64,000 nt of DNA from Brevibacterium senegalense. Its GTDB lineage: Bacteria > Actinomycetota > Actinomycetes > Actinomycetales > Brevibacteriaceae. Positions within the stretch are counted from its first letter, which is position 1. Each line of letters begins with the position of its first letter. The DNA lies in contig NZ_HE978600.1 in the NCBI RefSeq assembly GCF_000285835.1, forward strand, positions 274,196 through 338,195, read 5' to 3'. Positions 56,128 to 64,000 of this stretch are shown in pieces. The notes under the pieces are model-generated. The model was not told where the DNA came from, did no database searches, and was given only the letters and a program-made list of their open reading frames with translations. Made by a program: the position numbers and the translations under genes.

Positions 56128-57948
56128 ATGGCTTCGATCACCATGCCCCAGACCACGACGACGGGAGAGGGCATCGACTTCCGCGTCGGACAGTCGACCA
56201 CCGACGTCCTGCTGGAGCGCATCCAGGCCGATCCGCAGGCGCCCCTCATGCTCCGCCCCGCCGGCGACAGCACCTGGTCGGAGGTCTCCGGAGCGCAGTT
56301 CCTGGACGACGTCACCTCCGTGGCGAAGGGCCTGCTGGCCGCCGGCCTGGAGTCCGGCGGTCGCGTCGCGCTCTTCGGGTCGACCGCCTATGAGTGGACG
56401 CTCTGCGACTACGCGATCTGGTTCGCCGGTGGCGTCACCGTCCCCTTCTACGACTCCTCCTCCGCGGACCAGCTGGCCTGGATGATCACGGACGCGGACG
56501 TGAGCTACGCGCTGGTCCAGTCCGACGACCACGCGCTGCGCGCGCGTGCCGGGGCGCAGGAGGCGGGCATCCCCGCCGGTCGCGTGCCGGTCTGGATCTA
56601 CGGAACGGGCGGCCTCGACGAGTTGCGCGAGATGGGGTCGGCCATCACGGACGACGAGCTGGAGGCCCGCCGCGCGCAGGTCACCGGTGACTCCGTCGCG
56701 ACCCTCATTTACACCTCCGGCACGACCGGCCGGTCGAAGGGCTGCGTCCTGACGCACGGCAACTTCGTCCAGACCGTCGCGGGCGCTCAGCAGCACGTCC
56801 CCGCGGTCTTCGCCCCCGGCAGCGTCTGCCTCCTCTTCCTCCCCCTGGCCCACGTGTTCGCCCGGTTCGTCCAGGTGCTCGCCATCAACGTGGGCAGCGT
56901 GCTCGCCCACACCTCCGACCTCACGCGGCTGACGGACACGTTCAGCGAGGTGAAGCCCACGTACATCCTGGGCGTGCCCCGCGTGTTCGAGAAGGTCTTC
57001 AACTCCGCCCGCGCGAAGGCCGAAGGCGACCGGAAGGGCGCGATCTTCGGTGCCGCGCAAGCGACCGCGGTCGCGTACTCCCGCGCTCTGGACGAGGGCG
57101 GCCCCTCGCTCCCCCTCAAGCTGCGCCACGCGCTGTTCGACAGGCTCGTCTACTCGAAGCTGCGGACCGTCATGGGCGGCGAGCTGCAGTACGCCGTGTC
57201 CGGCGGCGGGCCGCTGGGCGAGCACCTGGGCCACTTCTACCGCGGCATCGGCGTGGAGATCATCGAGGGCTACGGCCTCACGGAGACGACCGCGCCCGTG
57301 ACGGTCAACGTGCCCACCGACGCGCGGATCGGCACCGTGGGCAAGCCGCTGCCCGGCTGCACCGTCGCGATCGCCCCCGACGGCGAGGTGCTCGCCCAGG
57401 GCGTGAGCGTCTTCCAGGAGTACTGGAAGAACCCCGAGGCCACCGCGGACACCTTCTACGACGACTGGCTGCGCACGGGCGACATCGGTGAGATCGACGG
57501 GGACGGCTTCTTGCGCATCACCGGTCGCAAGAAGGAGCTCATCGTCACGTCCTCCGGGAAGAACGTCGCGCCGGCCCCGCTGGAGGACGAGCTGCGCCGC
57601 CACCCCCTCATCGCGCACCCGGTCGTCGTGGGCGACAACAGGAACTTCATCTCCGCGCTCGTCTTCCTGGATGCGGAGATGATGCCCGGCTGGCTGTCCA
57701 ACCGCGGCATGCGCGCGGACATGACGATCGAGGAGGCCGTCACGAACTCGGCCGTCCACGACTCGATCGCACAGGAGATCGATCGGGTGAACGACAGAGT
57801 CTCGCGGGCGGAGTCGATCCGCGAGTTCCGCCTGGTCCCCGCGGTCCTGAGCGAGGAGAACGGCTATCTGTCCGCGAAGCAGTCCGTCAAGCGCCACCTC
57901 GTGACGAAGGACTTCGCGGAGTACCTCGACGACATCTACGGCGCCTGA
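56128..57948 (+). CDS. AMP-dependent long-chain acyl-CoA synthetase (FadD15-like)
   Basis: 606 aa ANL-superfamily ligase. Adenylate-binding YTSGTTGRSKGCVLTHGNF, acyl-pocket region, GYGLTETTAPVTVN, and WLRTGDIGEIDGDGFLRITGRKKELIVTSSGKNVAP. Closest pattern is the actinobacterial FadD15 group. ATG at 56128 has AGAGAGG 7 nt upstream. Substrate chain length cannot be read from sequence. Confidence 0.9.
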   Translation: MASITMPQTTTTGEGIDFRVGQSTTDVLLERIQADPQAPLMLRPAGDSTWSEVSGAQFLDDVTSVAKGLLAAGLESGGRVALFGSTAYEWTLCDYAIWFAGGVTVPFYDSSSADQLAWMITDADVSYALVQSDDHALRARAGAQEAGIPAGRVPVWIYGTGGLDELREMGSAITDDELEARRAQVTGDSVATLIYTSGTTGRSKGCVLTHGNFVQTVAGAQQHVPAVFAPGSVCLLFLPLAHVFARFVQVLAINVGSVLAHTSDLTRLTDTFSEVKPTYILGVPRVFEKVFNSARAKAEGDRKGAIFGAAQATAVAYSRALDEGGPSLPLKLRHALFDRLVYSKLRTVMGGELQYAVSGGGPLGEHLGHFYRGIGVEIIEGYGLTETTAPVTVNVPTDARIGTVGKPLPGCTVAIAPDGEVLAQGVSVFQEYWKNPEATADTFYDDWLRTGDIGEIDGDGFLRITGRKKELIVTSSGKNVAPAPLEDELRRHPLIAHPVVVGDNRNFISALVFLDAEMMPGWLSNRGMRADMTIEEAVTNSAVHDSIAQEIDRVNDRVSRAESIREFRLVPAVLSEENGYLSAKQSVKRHLVTKDFAEYLDDIYGA

Positions 57949-57984
57949 GCGGACACGACCGACCCGCCGCTGCCGACCCACCGC

Positions 57985-57990
57985 TACAGT
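57985..57990 (+). promoter_or_regulatory. -10 box of the Xi-class GST gene
   Basis: TACAGT about 28 nt before GTG 58019; GGAAGGAG lies in between as a ribosome site. Confidence 0.4.
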
Positions 57991-58018
57991 CGGGAGCACC
58001 AGAGGGAAGGAGACCACC

Positions 58019-59074
58019 GTGTCCGAGCAGACGACCGACCCGCACACCACCCGCGGGAACTACATCTCCCAGGGACAGGAGTTCACGCGGGACACGAACT
58101 ACATCGAGGACCGGATCCTCGATGATCCGCAGGCGCAGTGGCCGGTCGAGGCCGGTCGCTACCGCCTCATCGCCGCGCGGGCGTGCCCCTGGGCCAACCG
58201 CACGATGATCGTCCGGCGCCTGCTGGGCCTGGAGGACGCGATCTCCCTGGGCATGCCGGGACCCACGCACGACGTCCGGTCGTGGACGTTCGACCTGGAC
58301 CCCGGCGGAGTGGACCCTGTGCTGGGCATCGAGCGCCTGCAGCAGGCCTTCTTCGCCCGGTTCCGCGACTATCCGCGCGGCATCACGGTCCCCGCGATCG
58401 TCGACGTCCCCACCGGTGCGGTCGTGACGAACGACTTCCCCCAGATCACTCTCGACTTCTCCTCACAGTGGACGCGCTTCCACCGCGACGGCGCACCGGA
58501 CCTGTACCCGGAGACGCTGCGGGAGGAGATGGACCCGCTCATGCGGCTCATCTACACGGAGATCAACAACGGGGTCTACCGGTGCGGCTTCGCCGGCGGC
58601 CAGGAGGCGTACAAGTCCGCATTCGACCGCCTCTTCACCGCGCTCGACACGATCGAGGAGCGCCTCACGACCCGACGGTTCCTCATGGGCGACCGCATCA
58701 CGGAGGCGGACGTCCGCCTCTTCACGACGCTCGCCCGCTTCGACGCCGTCTACTACTCGCACTTCAAGTGCAACCGGCAGCGCCTGTCCGATTTCCCCGC
58801 GCTGTGGGGCTACGCCCGCGATCTGTTCGCCACACCGGGGTTCGGCGACACCGTCGACTTCCAGCAGATCAAGGAGCACTACTACATCGTCCACGAGGAC
58901 ATCAATCCCACCCGCGTCGTCCCGGTGGGTCCGGACCTGTCCGGCTGGCTCGAGCCGCACGGGCGCGAGTCGCTTGCGGACACCCCGCCGTTCGGCGACG
59001 GCACCCCGCCCGAGGCCCCCAGGCCCCACGAGGTCGTCCCGCCCGCGCACACCCCGCAGGCCTGGATCGACTGA
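58019..59074 (+). CDS. Xi-class glutathione-S-transferase-like reductase (YqjG/ECM4 family)
   Basis: 351 aa. Catalytic cysteine C56 in ACPWANR, the long insert WTFDLDPGGVDPVLG, and C-terminal helical domain with KCNRQRLSDFPALWGYARDLF. Family members reduce glutathionyl-hydroquinones; in mycothiol-using actinobacteria the partner thiol is probably mycothiol. Starts at GTG with GGAAGGAG about 7 nt upstream. Convergent with dedA, 3-nt gap. Confidence 0.88.
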   Translation: MSEQTTDPHTTRGNYISQGQEFTRDTNYIEDRILDDPQAQWPVEAGRYRLIAARACPWANRTMIVRRLLGLEDAISLGMPGPTHDVRSWTFDLDPGGVDPVLGIERLQQAFFARFRDYPRGITVPAIVDVPTGAVVTNDFPQITLDFSSQWTRFHRDGAPDLYPETLREEMDPLMRLIYTEINNGVYRCGFAGGQEAYKSAFDRLFTALDTIEERLTTRRFLMGDRITEADVRLFTTLARFDAVYYSHFKCNRQRLSDFPALWGYARDLFATPGFGDTVDFQQIKEHYYIVHEDINPTRVVPVGPDLSGWLEPHGRESLADTPPFGDGTPPEAPRPHEVVPPAHTPQAWID

Positions 59075-59077
59075 GCT

Positions 59078-59797
59078 TCAGTCCGCCGCAGGCCCTTCCC
59101 CCGGATCCGCGCCCTGCCGGGCGCGGGTCCGGCGGACCCGCTTCACGATCCACCAGACGACGGCCGCGCCCACGACGACGACGACGGCCTTCTGGAACCA
59201 GCCGGCGTAGGTCTCGATGATCGCGTAGTTCTCGCCCACCCAGAATCCCAGCACGACGAACACGGTGTTCCAGATGAGGGAGCCGGACATCGTGAGGAGG
59301 ATGAAGGTGCTCTGACTCATCCGCTCGATGCCGGCGGGGATGGAGATGAGCGAGCGGAAGATCGGGATCATGCGTCCGAAGAAGACGGCCTTCTTCCCGT
59401 GCCGTGAGAACCACGCGACGGTCCGGTCGACGTCCGCGGGGTCGACCAGCGGCAGCTTCGCCGCCCAGCCGGTGATCCGCTCGTGGCCGAAGGCGCGTCC
59501 CACCCAGTAGAGGACGATCGCGCCCACGACGGATCCGATCGTCGCCCACGCGATCGCGGAGATGAGGCTCATCTCCCCCAGACTGGCGGTGAATCCGGCC
59601 AGCGGCAGGATGAGCTCGCTGGGGATGGGCGGGAAGAGGTTCTCGAGTGCGACGAGCAGCCCCACCCCGGGCGCTCCCAGCATCTCCATGACCGTGACCA
59701 CCCACTCCGTGAACCGGTCCATGAAGGACGTGCCCTGCGCGGCCGGGTCCTCCACTGCGACGAGGATCCGGGACAGGTGTGCCGTCGTGACGCTCAT
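59078..59797 (-). CDS. DedA-family membrane protein
   Basis: 239 aa. GLLVALENLFPPIPSELILPLAGF, FFGRMIPIFRSLISIPAGIERM and WNTVFVVLGFWVG are the VTT/DedA signature of putative lipid flippases or transporters. The ATG at 59797 is 6 nt after TATGCT with no ribosome site, probably leaderless. Confidence 0.9.
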   Translation of the reverse strand: MSVTTAHLSRILVAVEDPAAQGTSFMDRFTEWVVTVMEMLGAPGVGLLVALENLFPPIPSELILPLAGFTASLGEMSLISAIAWATIGSVVGAIVLYWVGRAFGHERITGWAAKLPLVDPADVDRTVAWFSRHGKKAVFFGRMIPIFRSLISIPAGIERMSQSTFILLTMSGSLIWNTVFVVLGFWVGENYAIIETYAGWFQKAVVVVVGAAVVWWIVKRVRRTRARQGADPGEGPAAD

Positions 59798-59803
59798 GCG
59801 GCC

Positions 59804-59809
59804 AGCATA
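59804..59809 (-). promoter_or_regulatory. -10 box, probable leaderless promoter of the DedA gene
   Basis: TATGCT, 6-nt spacer, ATG. Confidence 0.55.
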
Positions 59810-59901
59810 GGGGCTGGACCCGGGTGGCCCCCACACGCGCGTGTCAGCCTGCGTGCGCGACGCGGGGCCGCGGTTGACCTCCGAAGTCCGATTCCCGCAC
59901 G

Positions 59902-59907
59902 TAGGAT
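59902..59907 (+). promoter_or_regulatory. -10 box, probable leaderless promoter of the YihY gene
   Basis: TAGGAT, 7-nt spacer, ATG 59915. Confidence 0.55.
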
Positions 59908-59914
59908 GGCAGGC

Positions 59915-60991
59915 ATGACCGCCACTGCGCACGCATCCGACAGGATCCTCACGACGTCGAAGCGGGCCGCGGGACAGGGCGCCGCCCAGCAGCTCCTGCG
60001 CCGACCCGTGGTCGCCCACCTGCAGCAGACGCTCGCCCGCTACGGCGACCGGCTGGGCAACCAGTTCGCCGCCGCGATCACCTACTTCCTGGTGCTCGCG
60101 CTCATCCCCATCCTCATGTTCGCGTTCTCCGCACTGGGCTTCTTCCTCGAGGTGGTCCGTCCGGATCTCATGGGGGTCGTGAGCGACCAGATCGCGTCCG
60201 TGGGCGGCAGTCCCCAGATCGTCGACATGCTCCAGCAGTTCCTGAGCGGCTGGCGCGGAGTGGGCATCGTCGCGATCCTGTCCGCGCTGTACACCGCGCA
60301 GGGGTTCATGGGGAACCTCAAGGACGCGGTGCGCTCGCAGCTGTCCGACGAGGGCGTGCAGAAGGATCAGGACGGGTTCGTCCCGCGCGTCGTCAACAAC
60401 ACGCTCACCCTGCTCGTCGTGCTAGTGGGCGCGGGCCTCGCGGTCGCGCTCACGATCGTGTCGTCGAGCCTCCGGTCCGTCATCGTCCGGTGGCTGGAGC
60501 TGCCGGGCTGGATGGGCCCGGTCTTCCAGCTGGTCCCGCTGCTCGTGTCCGTCGGCACCTTCTGGGTCCTGCTGTTCGTCGTCTTCACCCTGCTGCCGTC
60601 GGAGTCCATCGAGGCGCGGACGAAGGTGAAGGGCGCCCTCATCGGCGCGATCGCCCTCGCCCTCATCGTCCGCTTCGCGACACTGCTCATCGACATGTTC
60701 TCCGGCTCCCCCACGGCCGCCCTCTTCGGCCCCGTCATCGCGATCATGCTGTCGCTCAACATCGTCGCCCGCATCATCCTCATGGTCGCGGCGTGGATGG
60801 GCACCGCGGACGACCACTCGATGTTCCAGCAGGTCGTGACCGCGGCGGACTCCGGCGCGGACCCCCGCCTCACGGCACCGCCGCACGAGGACAGCGCTGC
60901 GGAGACCGCGATGACCTTCATCGCCGCCGCCGGGCTCATCGCCCTCACGATCGTGGGCTTCAACCGCCTCCAGCAGCGCGACGGCGACTGA
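59915..60991 (+). CDS. YihY/UPF0761-family membrane protein
   Basis: 358 aa, six membrane segments; an amphipathic region RLGNQFAAAITYFLVLALIPILMFAFSALGFFL then WRGVGIVAILSALYTAQGFMGNLKDAVR. Older annotation as RNase BN is not correct for this family; role unknown. The ATG at 59915 lies 7 nt past TAGGAT and no Shine-Dalgarno is present. Confidence 0.88.
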   Translation: MTATAHASDRILTTSKRAAGQGAAQQLLRRPVVAHLQQTLARYGDRLGNQFAAAITYFLVLALIPILMFAFSALGFFLEVVRPDLMGVVSDQIASVGGSPQIVDMLQQFLSGWRGVGIVAILSALYTAQGFMGNLKDAVRSQLSDEGVQKDQDGFVPRVVNNTLTLLVVLVGAGLAVALTIVSSSLRSVIVRWLELPGWMGPVFQLVPLLVSVGTFWVLLFVVFTLLPSESIEARTKVKGALIGAIALALIVRFATLLIDMFSGSPTAALFGPVIAIMLSLNIVARIILMVAAWMGTADDHSMFQQVVTAADSGADPRLTAPPHEDSAAETAMTFIAAAGLIALTIVGFNRLQQRDGD

Positions 60992-61036
60992 ACCCGCCCG
61001 GCACCGGTCGCCTCCGCCCCCGCGGCCGGGCGTGCG

Positions 61037-61042
61037 TAGAAT
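61037..61042 (+). promoter_or_regulatory. -10 box of gapdh
   Basis: TAGAAT, 37 nt before TTG 61080. An 8-bp inverted repeat (60995-61002 with 61025-61032) that may end the YihY transcript overlaps the -35 position. Confidence 0.45.
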
Positions 61043-61079
61043 GGGCCGGACACCACCGTGGAGTGAAAGGGTTCGTCTC

Positions 61080-62522
61080 TTGACCGACCAGATCGAGGCC
61101 GCCGCCCAGTCGTGGGCCGCCAAGCAGCGCGCAGCGGAGGGGCTGATCCCCCTCGTGGGCAGCCTGTACCGCGAGAACGACGTCCTGCTGACCGTGTACG
61201 GACGCAGTCTTCTCAACAAGTCCGTCACCGGGATCATCAAGGCGCACCGCTACGCGCGCCACTTCGACGGCGTCGAGCTGGACCTGGACGAGACGCTCGC
61301 GGTCGCGCAGCAGCTGGCGGAGCTGGACCCGGGTCCCAGCACGATCGACCTGGGCCGTCTGGCGGCCTCCGTCCGGACCGGCGGCGACGTCGCCTCGGTG
61401 CTGGCGGAGCAGCTCGCCGAGGTCGTGGGCGCCACCGCGTCCGCGGACGCCGGCCCGCGCGACGTCGTCCTCTACGGCTTCGGCCGGATCGGCCGACTCC
61501 TGGCCCGCATCCTCATCGACCGCGCCGGCGGCACCGGTCTGCGCCTGCGCGCGATCGTCGTGCGCCGCAGCGGCAAGGGCGGCGAGGACATCGTCAAGCG
61601 CGCCTCCCTGCTGCGCCGCGACTCCGTGCACGGGAAGTTCGACGGCACGATCGTCGTCGACCAGGAGAACGAGACGATCCTCGCGAACGGCACGCTCATC
61701 CAGGTCATCTACTCGGACGACCCGTCGACCGTCGACTACACCGCGCACGGCATCGACGACGCGATCATCGTCGACAACACGGGCATCTGGCGCGATGACG
61801 CGGGGCTGCGGAAGCATCTGGCCAGCCCCGGCGCCTCGAAGGTCATCCTGACCGCGCCCGGCAAGGGCGAGGTGAAGAACATCGTCTTCGGTGTCAACTC
61901 CGATGCGATCGCCCCGGAGGACACCGTCCTCTCCGCCGCGTCCTGCACGACGAACGCGATCACCCCGGTCCTCAAGGTGCTGAACGACGAGTTCGGCGTG
62001 GTGAACGGACACGTCGAGACGGTCCACTCGTTCACGAACGACCAGAACCTCATCGACAACTACCACAAGGGCTCGCGCCGCGGTCGCGCCGCCGGACTCA
62101 ACATGGTGCTGACGGAGACGGGCGCCGCGAAGGCCGTCGCGAAGGCCCTGCCGGAGTTCGCGGGCAAGCTGTCCGGCAACGCCATCCGCGTGCCCACCCC
62201 CAATGTGTCGATGGCGGTCCTCAACCTCAACCTCGAGCGCGCGACGACCGTCGAGGAGCTCAACACGTTCCTGCGGAACACCTCGCTGCACTCGCCCATG
62301 CGCAACCAGATCGACTACATCGCCTCGCCCGAGGTCGTGTCGACGGACCTCGTGGGCTCGAAGCGCGCCGGCGTGGTCGACGGCCTTGCGACGATCGTCG
62401 ACGGCGACCGCGTCGTCGTGTACGTCTGGTACGACAACGAGTTCGGCTACTCGTGCCAGGTCATCCGCTGCGTCGCGCAGATGGCGGGCCTGGACATGCC
62501 GTCGCTGCCGGCCCTGTCCTGA
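61080..62522 (+). CDS. gap: glyceraldehyde-3-phosphate dehydrogenase, long GapB-type
   Basis: 480 aa, about 125 residues longer at the N-terminus than classical GAPDH. NAD(P) fold GFGRIGR (133-139), catalytic C289 in SAASCTTNAITP, substrate motif HSFTNDQN. The length and extension match the C. glutamicum GapB type, which works in gluconeogenesis; cofactor preference is not determined. TTG start at 61080 with GAAAGG upstream. Confidence 0.9.
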   Translation: MTDQIEAAAQSWAAKQRAAEGLIPLVGSLYRENDVLLTVYGRSLLNKSVTGIIKAHRYARHFDGVELDLDETLAVAQQLAELDPGPSTIDLGRLAASVRTGGDVASVLAEQLAEVVGATASADAGPRDVVLYGFGRIGRLLARILIDRAGGTGLRLRAIVVRRSGKGGEDIVKRASLLRRDSVHGKFDGTIVVDQENETILANGTLIQVIYSDDPSTVDYTAHGIDDAIIVDNTGIWRDDAGLRKHLASPGASKVILTAPGKGEVKNIVFGVNSDAIAPEDTVLSAASCTTNAITPVLKVLNDEFGVVNGHVETVHSFTNDQNLIDNYHKGSRRGRAAGLNMVLTETGAAKAVAKALPEFAGKLSGNAIRVPTPNVSMAVLNLNLERATTVEELNTFLRNTSLHSPMRNQIDYIASPEVVSTDLVGSKRAGVVDGLATIVDGDRVVVYVWYDNEFGYSCQVIRCVAQMAGLDMPSLPALS

Positions 62523-62541
62523 CCATTCCCCCGGTGCTCCC

Positions 62542-64000
62542 ATGACCCGCATCCTCGCGATCGACGAGGGGACCACCTCGACCCGTGCGGCCGTCCTCGA
62601 TGGGGACGGCCGCACGGTCGCATCCGCGTCCCGCGAGTTCCACCAGTCGTTCCCGCAGCCGGGTCGCGTCGAGCACGACGCGCTGGAGATCTGGCGCGTC
62701 ACCCGCGAGATGATCGGTCAGGTGCTGGGCACCAGTCAGCTGACGGCCGCGGACATCGACTGCATCGGCATCACCGATCAGCGCGAGACGACCGTCGTGT
62801 GGGACCGGACGACGGGACGCCCGCTGGCACCGGCGATCGTCTGGCAGGACACGCGCGGCGGCGACATCGTCGCCCGCCTCGAGGAGGACCACGGGGACCG
62901 GATCACACGGATCACGGGACTGCCGCCGGCCACCTACTTCTCCGCCGTCAAACTGCTGTGGCTCCTCGAGGAGGTCCCGGAGGTCCGGCAAGCCGCGGAG
63001 TCCGGCCGATTGCTGTTCGGCACGATCGACACGTGGCTCATCTGGAACCTGACGGGCGGGGTGCAGGGCGGTCTGCACCTGACGGACGTCACGAACGCGT
63101 CCCGCACGATGCTCATGGACCTGAAGACCCTCGACTGGTCGGACGAGATGCTCGCGCTCACGGGCATCCCCCGCGACGTCCTGCCCCGGATCCGCCCCTC
63201 GATCGGCGACTTCGGCGTCGTCGACGACCGGCACCTGCTGGGCGGTGTGCCGATCACCGGCGTCCTGGGCGACCAGCAGGCGGCGGCGTTCGGCCAGTGC
63301 GCCTTCTCCCCCGGCGACACGAAGAGCACGTACGGCACCGGGTGCTTCCTCCTCACGAACACGGGCGACACCCTCCCGCGCGCGGGCGGCGGCCTCATCA
63401 CGACCGTCGCATACCAGCAGGAGGGGCGGCCCGCCCAGTACGCGCTCGAGGGCTCGATCGCCGTCGCGGGCTCACTGGTGCAGTGGCTGCGCGACAACCT
63501 GGGCATCATCCGGGACTCCGCGGAGGTCGAGGAGCTCGCGGACTCCGTCCAGGACTCCGGCGACGTCTACTTCGTCCCCGCCTTCTCCGGCCTCTTCGCC
63601 CCGCGGTGGAAGCCCGATGCGCGCGGCACGCTCGTGGGACTGACCCGCTACTCGACGCGGGCGCACATCGCCCGCGCCGCACTCGAGTCGACGGTGTTCC
63701 AGACGGCGGAGGTCATCGAGGTGCTGCGCGCGGAGTCCGGCTTCGACATCGCCTCGATCCGCGCGGACGGCGGGATGGCCGTCAACGACGCGCTCCTGCA
63801 GTTCCAGGCGGACATCTCCGACTGCGAGGTGGTGCGCGGCGGGATCGAGTCGACCGTGCTGGGCGCCGCGCTCGCCGCCGGCATCGGCCGCGGCACCTAC
63901 GGCGGCACGGATGACGTCCGGGCCCTCTGGCAGGAGACCGGCCGGTGGACGGCACGGATGGACCCCCGCGACCGCGCACACCGGCGCGACCGTTGGGAGT
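62542..64000 (+). CDS. glpK: glycerol kinase (C-terminal end cut by window)
   Basis: 486 codons visible of about 500. FGGY-family kinase phosphorylating glycerol: ADP/Mg loop DEGTTSTR (8-15), FGTIDTWLIWNLTGG, TKSTYGTGCFLL, and IRADGGMAVNDALLQFQAD with LGAALAAGIGRG. ATG 62542 is 19 nt after gap, with no clear ribosome site, so expression probably depends on the gap transcript. No glycerol facilitator gene is in view. Confidence 0.94.
   Translation, partial: MTRILAIDEGTTSTRAAVLDGDGRTVASASREFHQSFPQPGRVEHDALEIWRVTREMIGQVLGTSQLTAADIDCIGITDQRETTVVWDRTTGRPLAPAIVWQDTRGGDIVARLEEDHGDRITRITGLPPATYFSAVKLLWLLEEVPEVRQAAESGRLLFGTIDTWLIWNLTGGVQGGLHLTDVTNASRTMLMDLKTLDWSDEMLALTGIPRDVLPRIRPSIGDFGVVDDRHLLGGVPITGVLGDQQAAAFGQCAFSPGDTKSTYGTGCFLLTNTGDTLPRAGGGLITTVAYQQEGRPAQYALEGSIAVAGSLVQWLRDNLGIIRDSAEVEELADSVQDSGDVYFVPAFSGLFAPRWKPDARGTLVGLTRYSTRAHIARAALESTVFQTAEVIEVLRAESGFDIASIRADGGMAVNDALLQFQADISDCEVVRGGIESTVLGAALAAGIGRGTYGGTDDVRALWQETGRWTARMDPRDRAHRRDRWE

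Noticed and set aside
59874..59907. TTGACC as -35 for the YihY gene
   Set aside because: The spacer to TAGGAT is 22 bp, too long for a normal promoter.
1..64000. CRISPR arrays, prophage, insertion sequences, biosynthetic clusters
   Set aside because: No repeat-spacer pattern, transposase, integrase or synthase genes were seen in the window.

Overview
The window is a 64 kb stretch of very GC-rich chromosome from an actinobacterium. The evidence is the GC-saturated third codon positions, the actinobacterial gene neighbourhoods (alaS-ruvX-mltG-aroE; thrS-HIT-pgsA-yebC-ruvCAB-yajC-secDF-rel; hrcA-dnaJ-rsmE-phoH-ybeY-CNNM-era; leuS-comEA-comEC-holA-rpsT-lepA-hemW), an actinobacterial CDP-alcohol phosphatidyltransferase of the inositol type, actinobacteria-restricted families such as DUF3097, and many apparent leaderless starts. 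A member of the order Micrococcales is my best guess, and I cannot go further from sequence alone. Almost everything is conserved housekeeping DNA. I saw no prophage, insertion sequence, CRISPR array or biosynthetic cluster. Both ends cut genes (aroE on the left, glpK on the right).

Layout. 1-8.8 kb, minus strand: aroE, mltG, ruvX and alaS form a tightly overlapping operon, followed by rpsD and then aspS-rarA. 8.9-13.6 kb: a small ArsR-type regulator, hisS with a metallo-hydrolase, a DUF349 protein and an orphan AbiEi-like protein. 13.6-28 kb, minus strand: a long run of translation, secretion, recombination and phospholipid genes (thrS, HIT, S9 peptidase, pgsA, yebC, ruvC, ruvA, ruvB, yajC, secD, secF, rel). 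28.0-28.4 kb: four tRNA genes (Gly-GCC, Cys-GCA, Val-CAC, Val-GAC) with their own promoter and a strong terminator. 28.6-38 kb: a PGPGW membrane protein, a PPK2 kinase and zapE, then the heat-shock/ribosome-maturation operon led by hrcA behind a CIRCE operator. 38-44.8 kb: DUF3097, DUF4870, hemW-lepA, an endonuclease/phosphatase-fold protein, a PemK/MazF-like protein and rpsT. 44.9-56 kb, minus strand: holA, a frameshifted comEC, comEA, a DegV protein, a UDP-glucose dehydrogenase, nadE and leuS, with one small plus-strand membrane protein at 51.5 kb. 56-64 kb: acyl-CoA synthetase, an Xi-class GST, a DedA protein, a YihY protein, a GapB-type GAPDH and glpK.

How the parts work together. Many genes overlap by ATGA or GTGA (or 8 nt), so translational coupling is the rule inside the minus-strand operons. 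Stress circuits can be read from sequence: CIRCE before hrcA-dnaJ, a LexA-type SOS box on the ruvAB promoter, and a bifunctional Rel alarmone enzyme. At least ten genes have a TANNNT -10 box ending 6-8 nt before the start codon and no Shine-Dalgarno, which fits leaderless mRNAs.

Most noteworthy: two genes (rarA and phoH) appear to start at CTG behind strong Shine-Dalgarno sequences; comEC is broken by a one-base shift in a short G-run; the rpsT leader can form mutually exclusive long helices; the pgsA locus lacks the usual acyltransferase and mannosyltransferase and has an S9 peptidase instead; and tandem hairpins sit in front of rpsD. I did not find a convincing new defence or metabolic system here.
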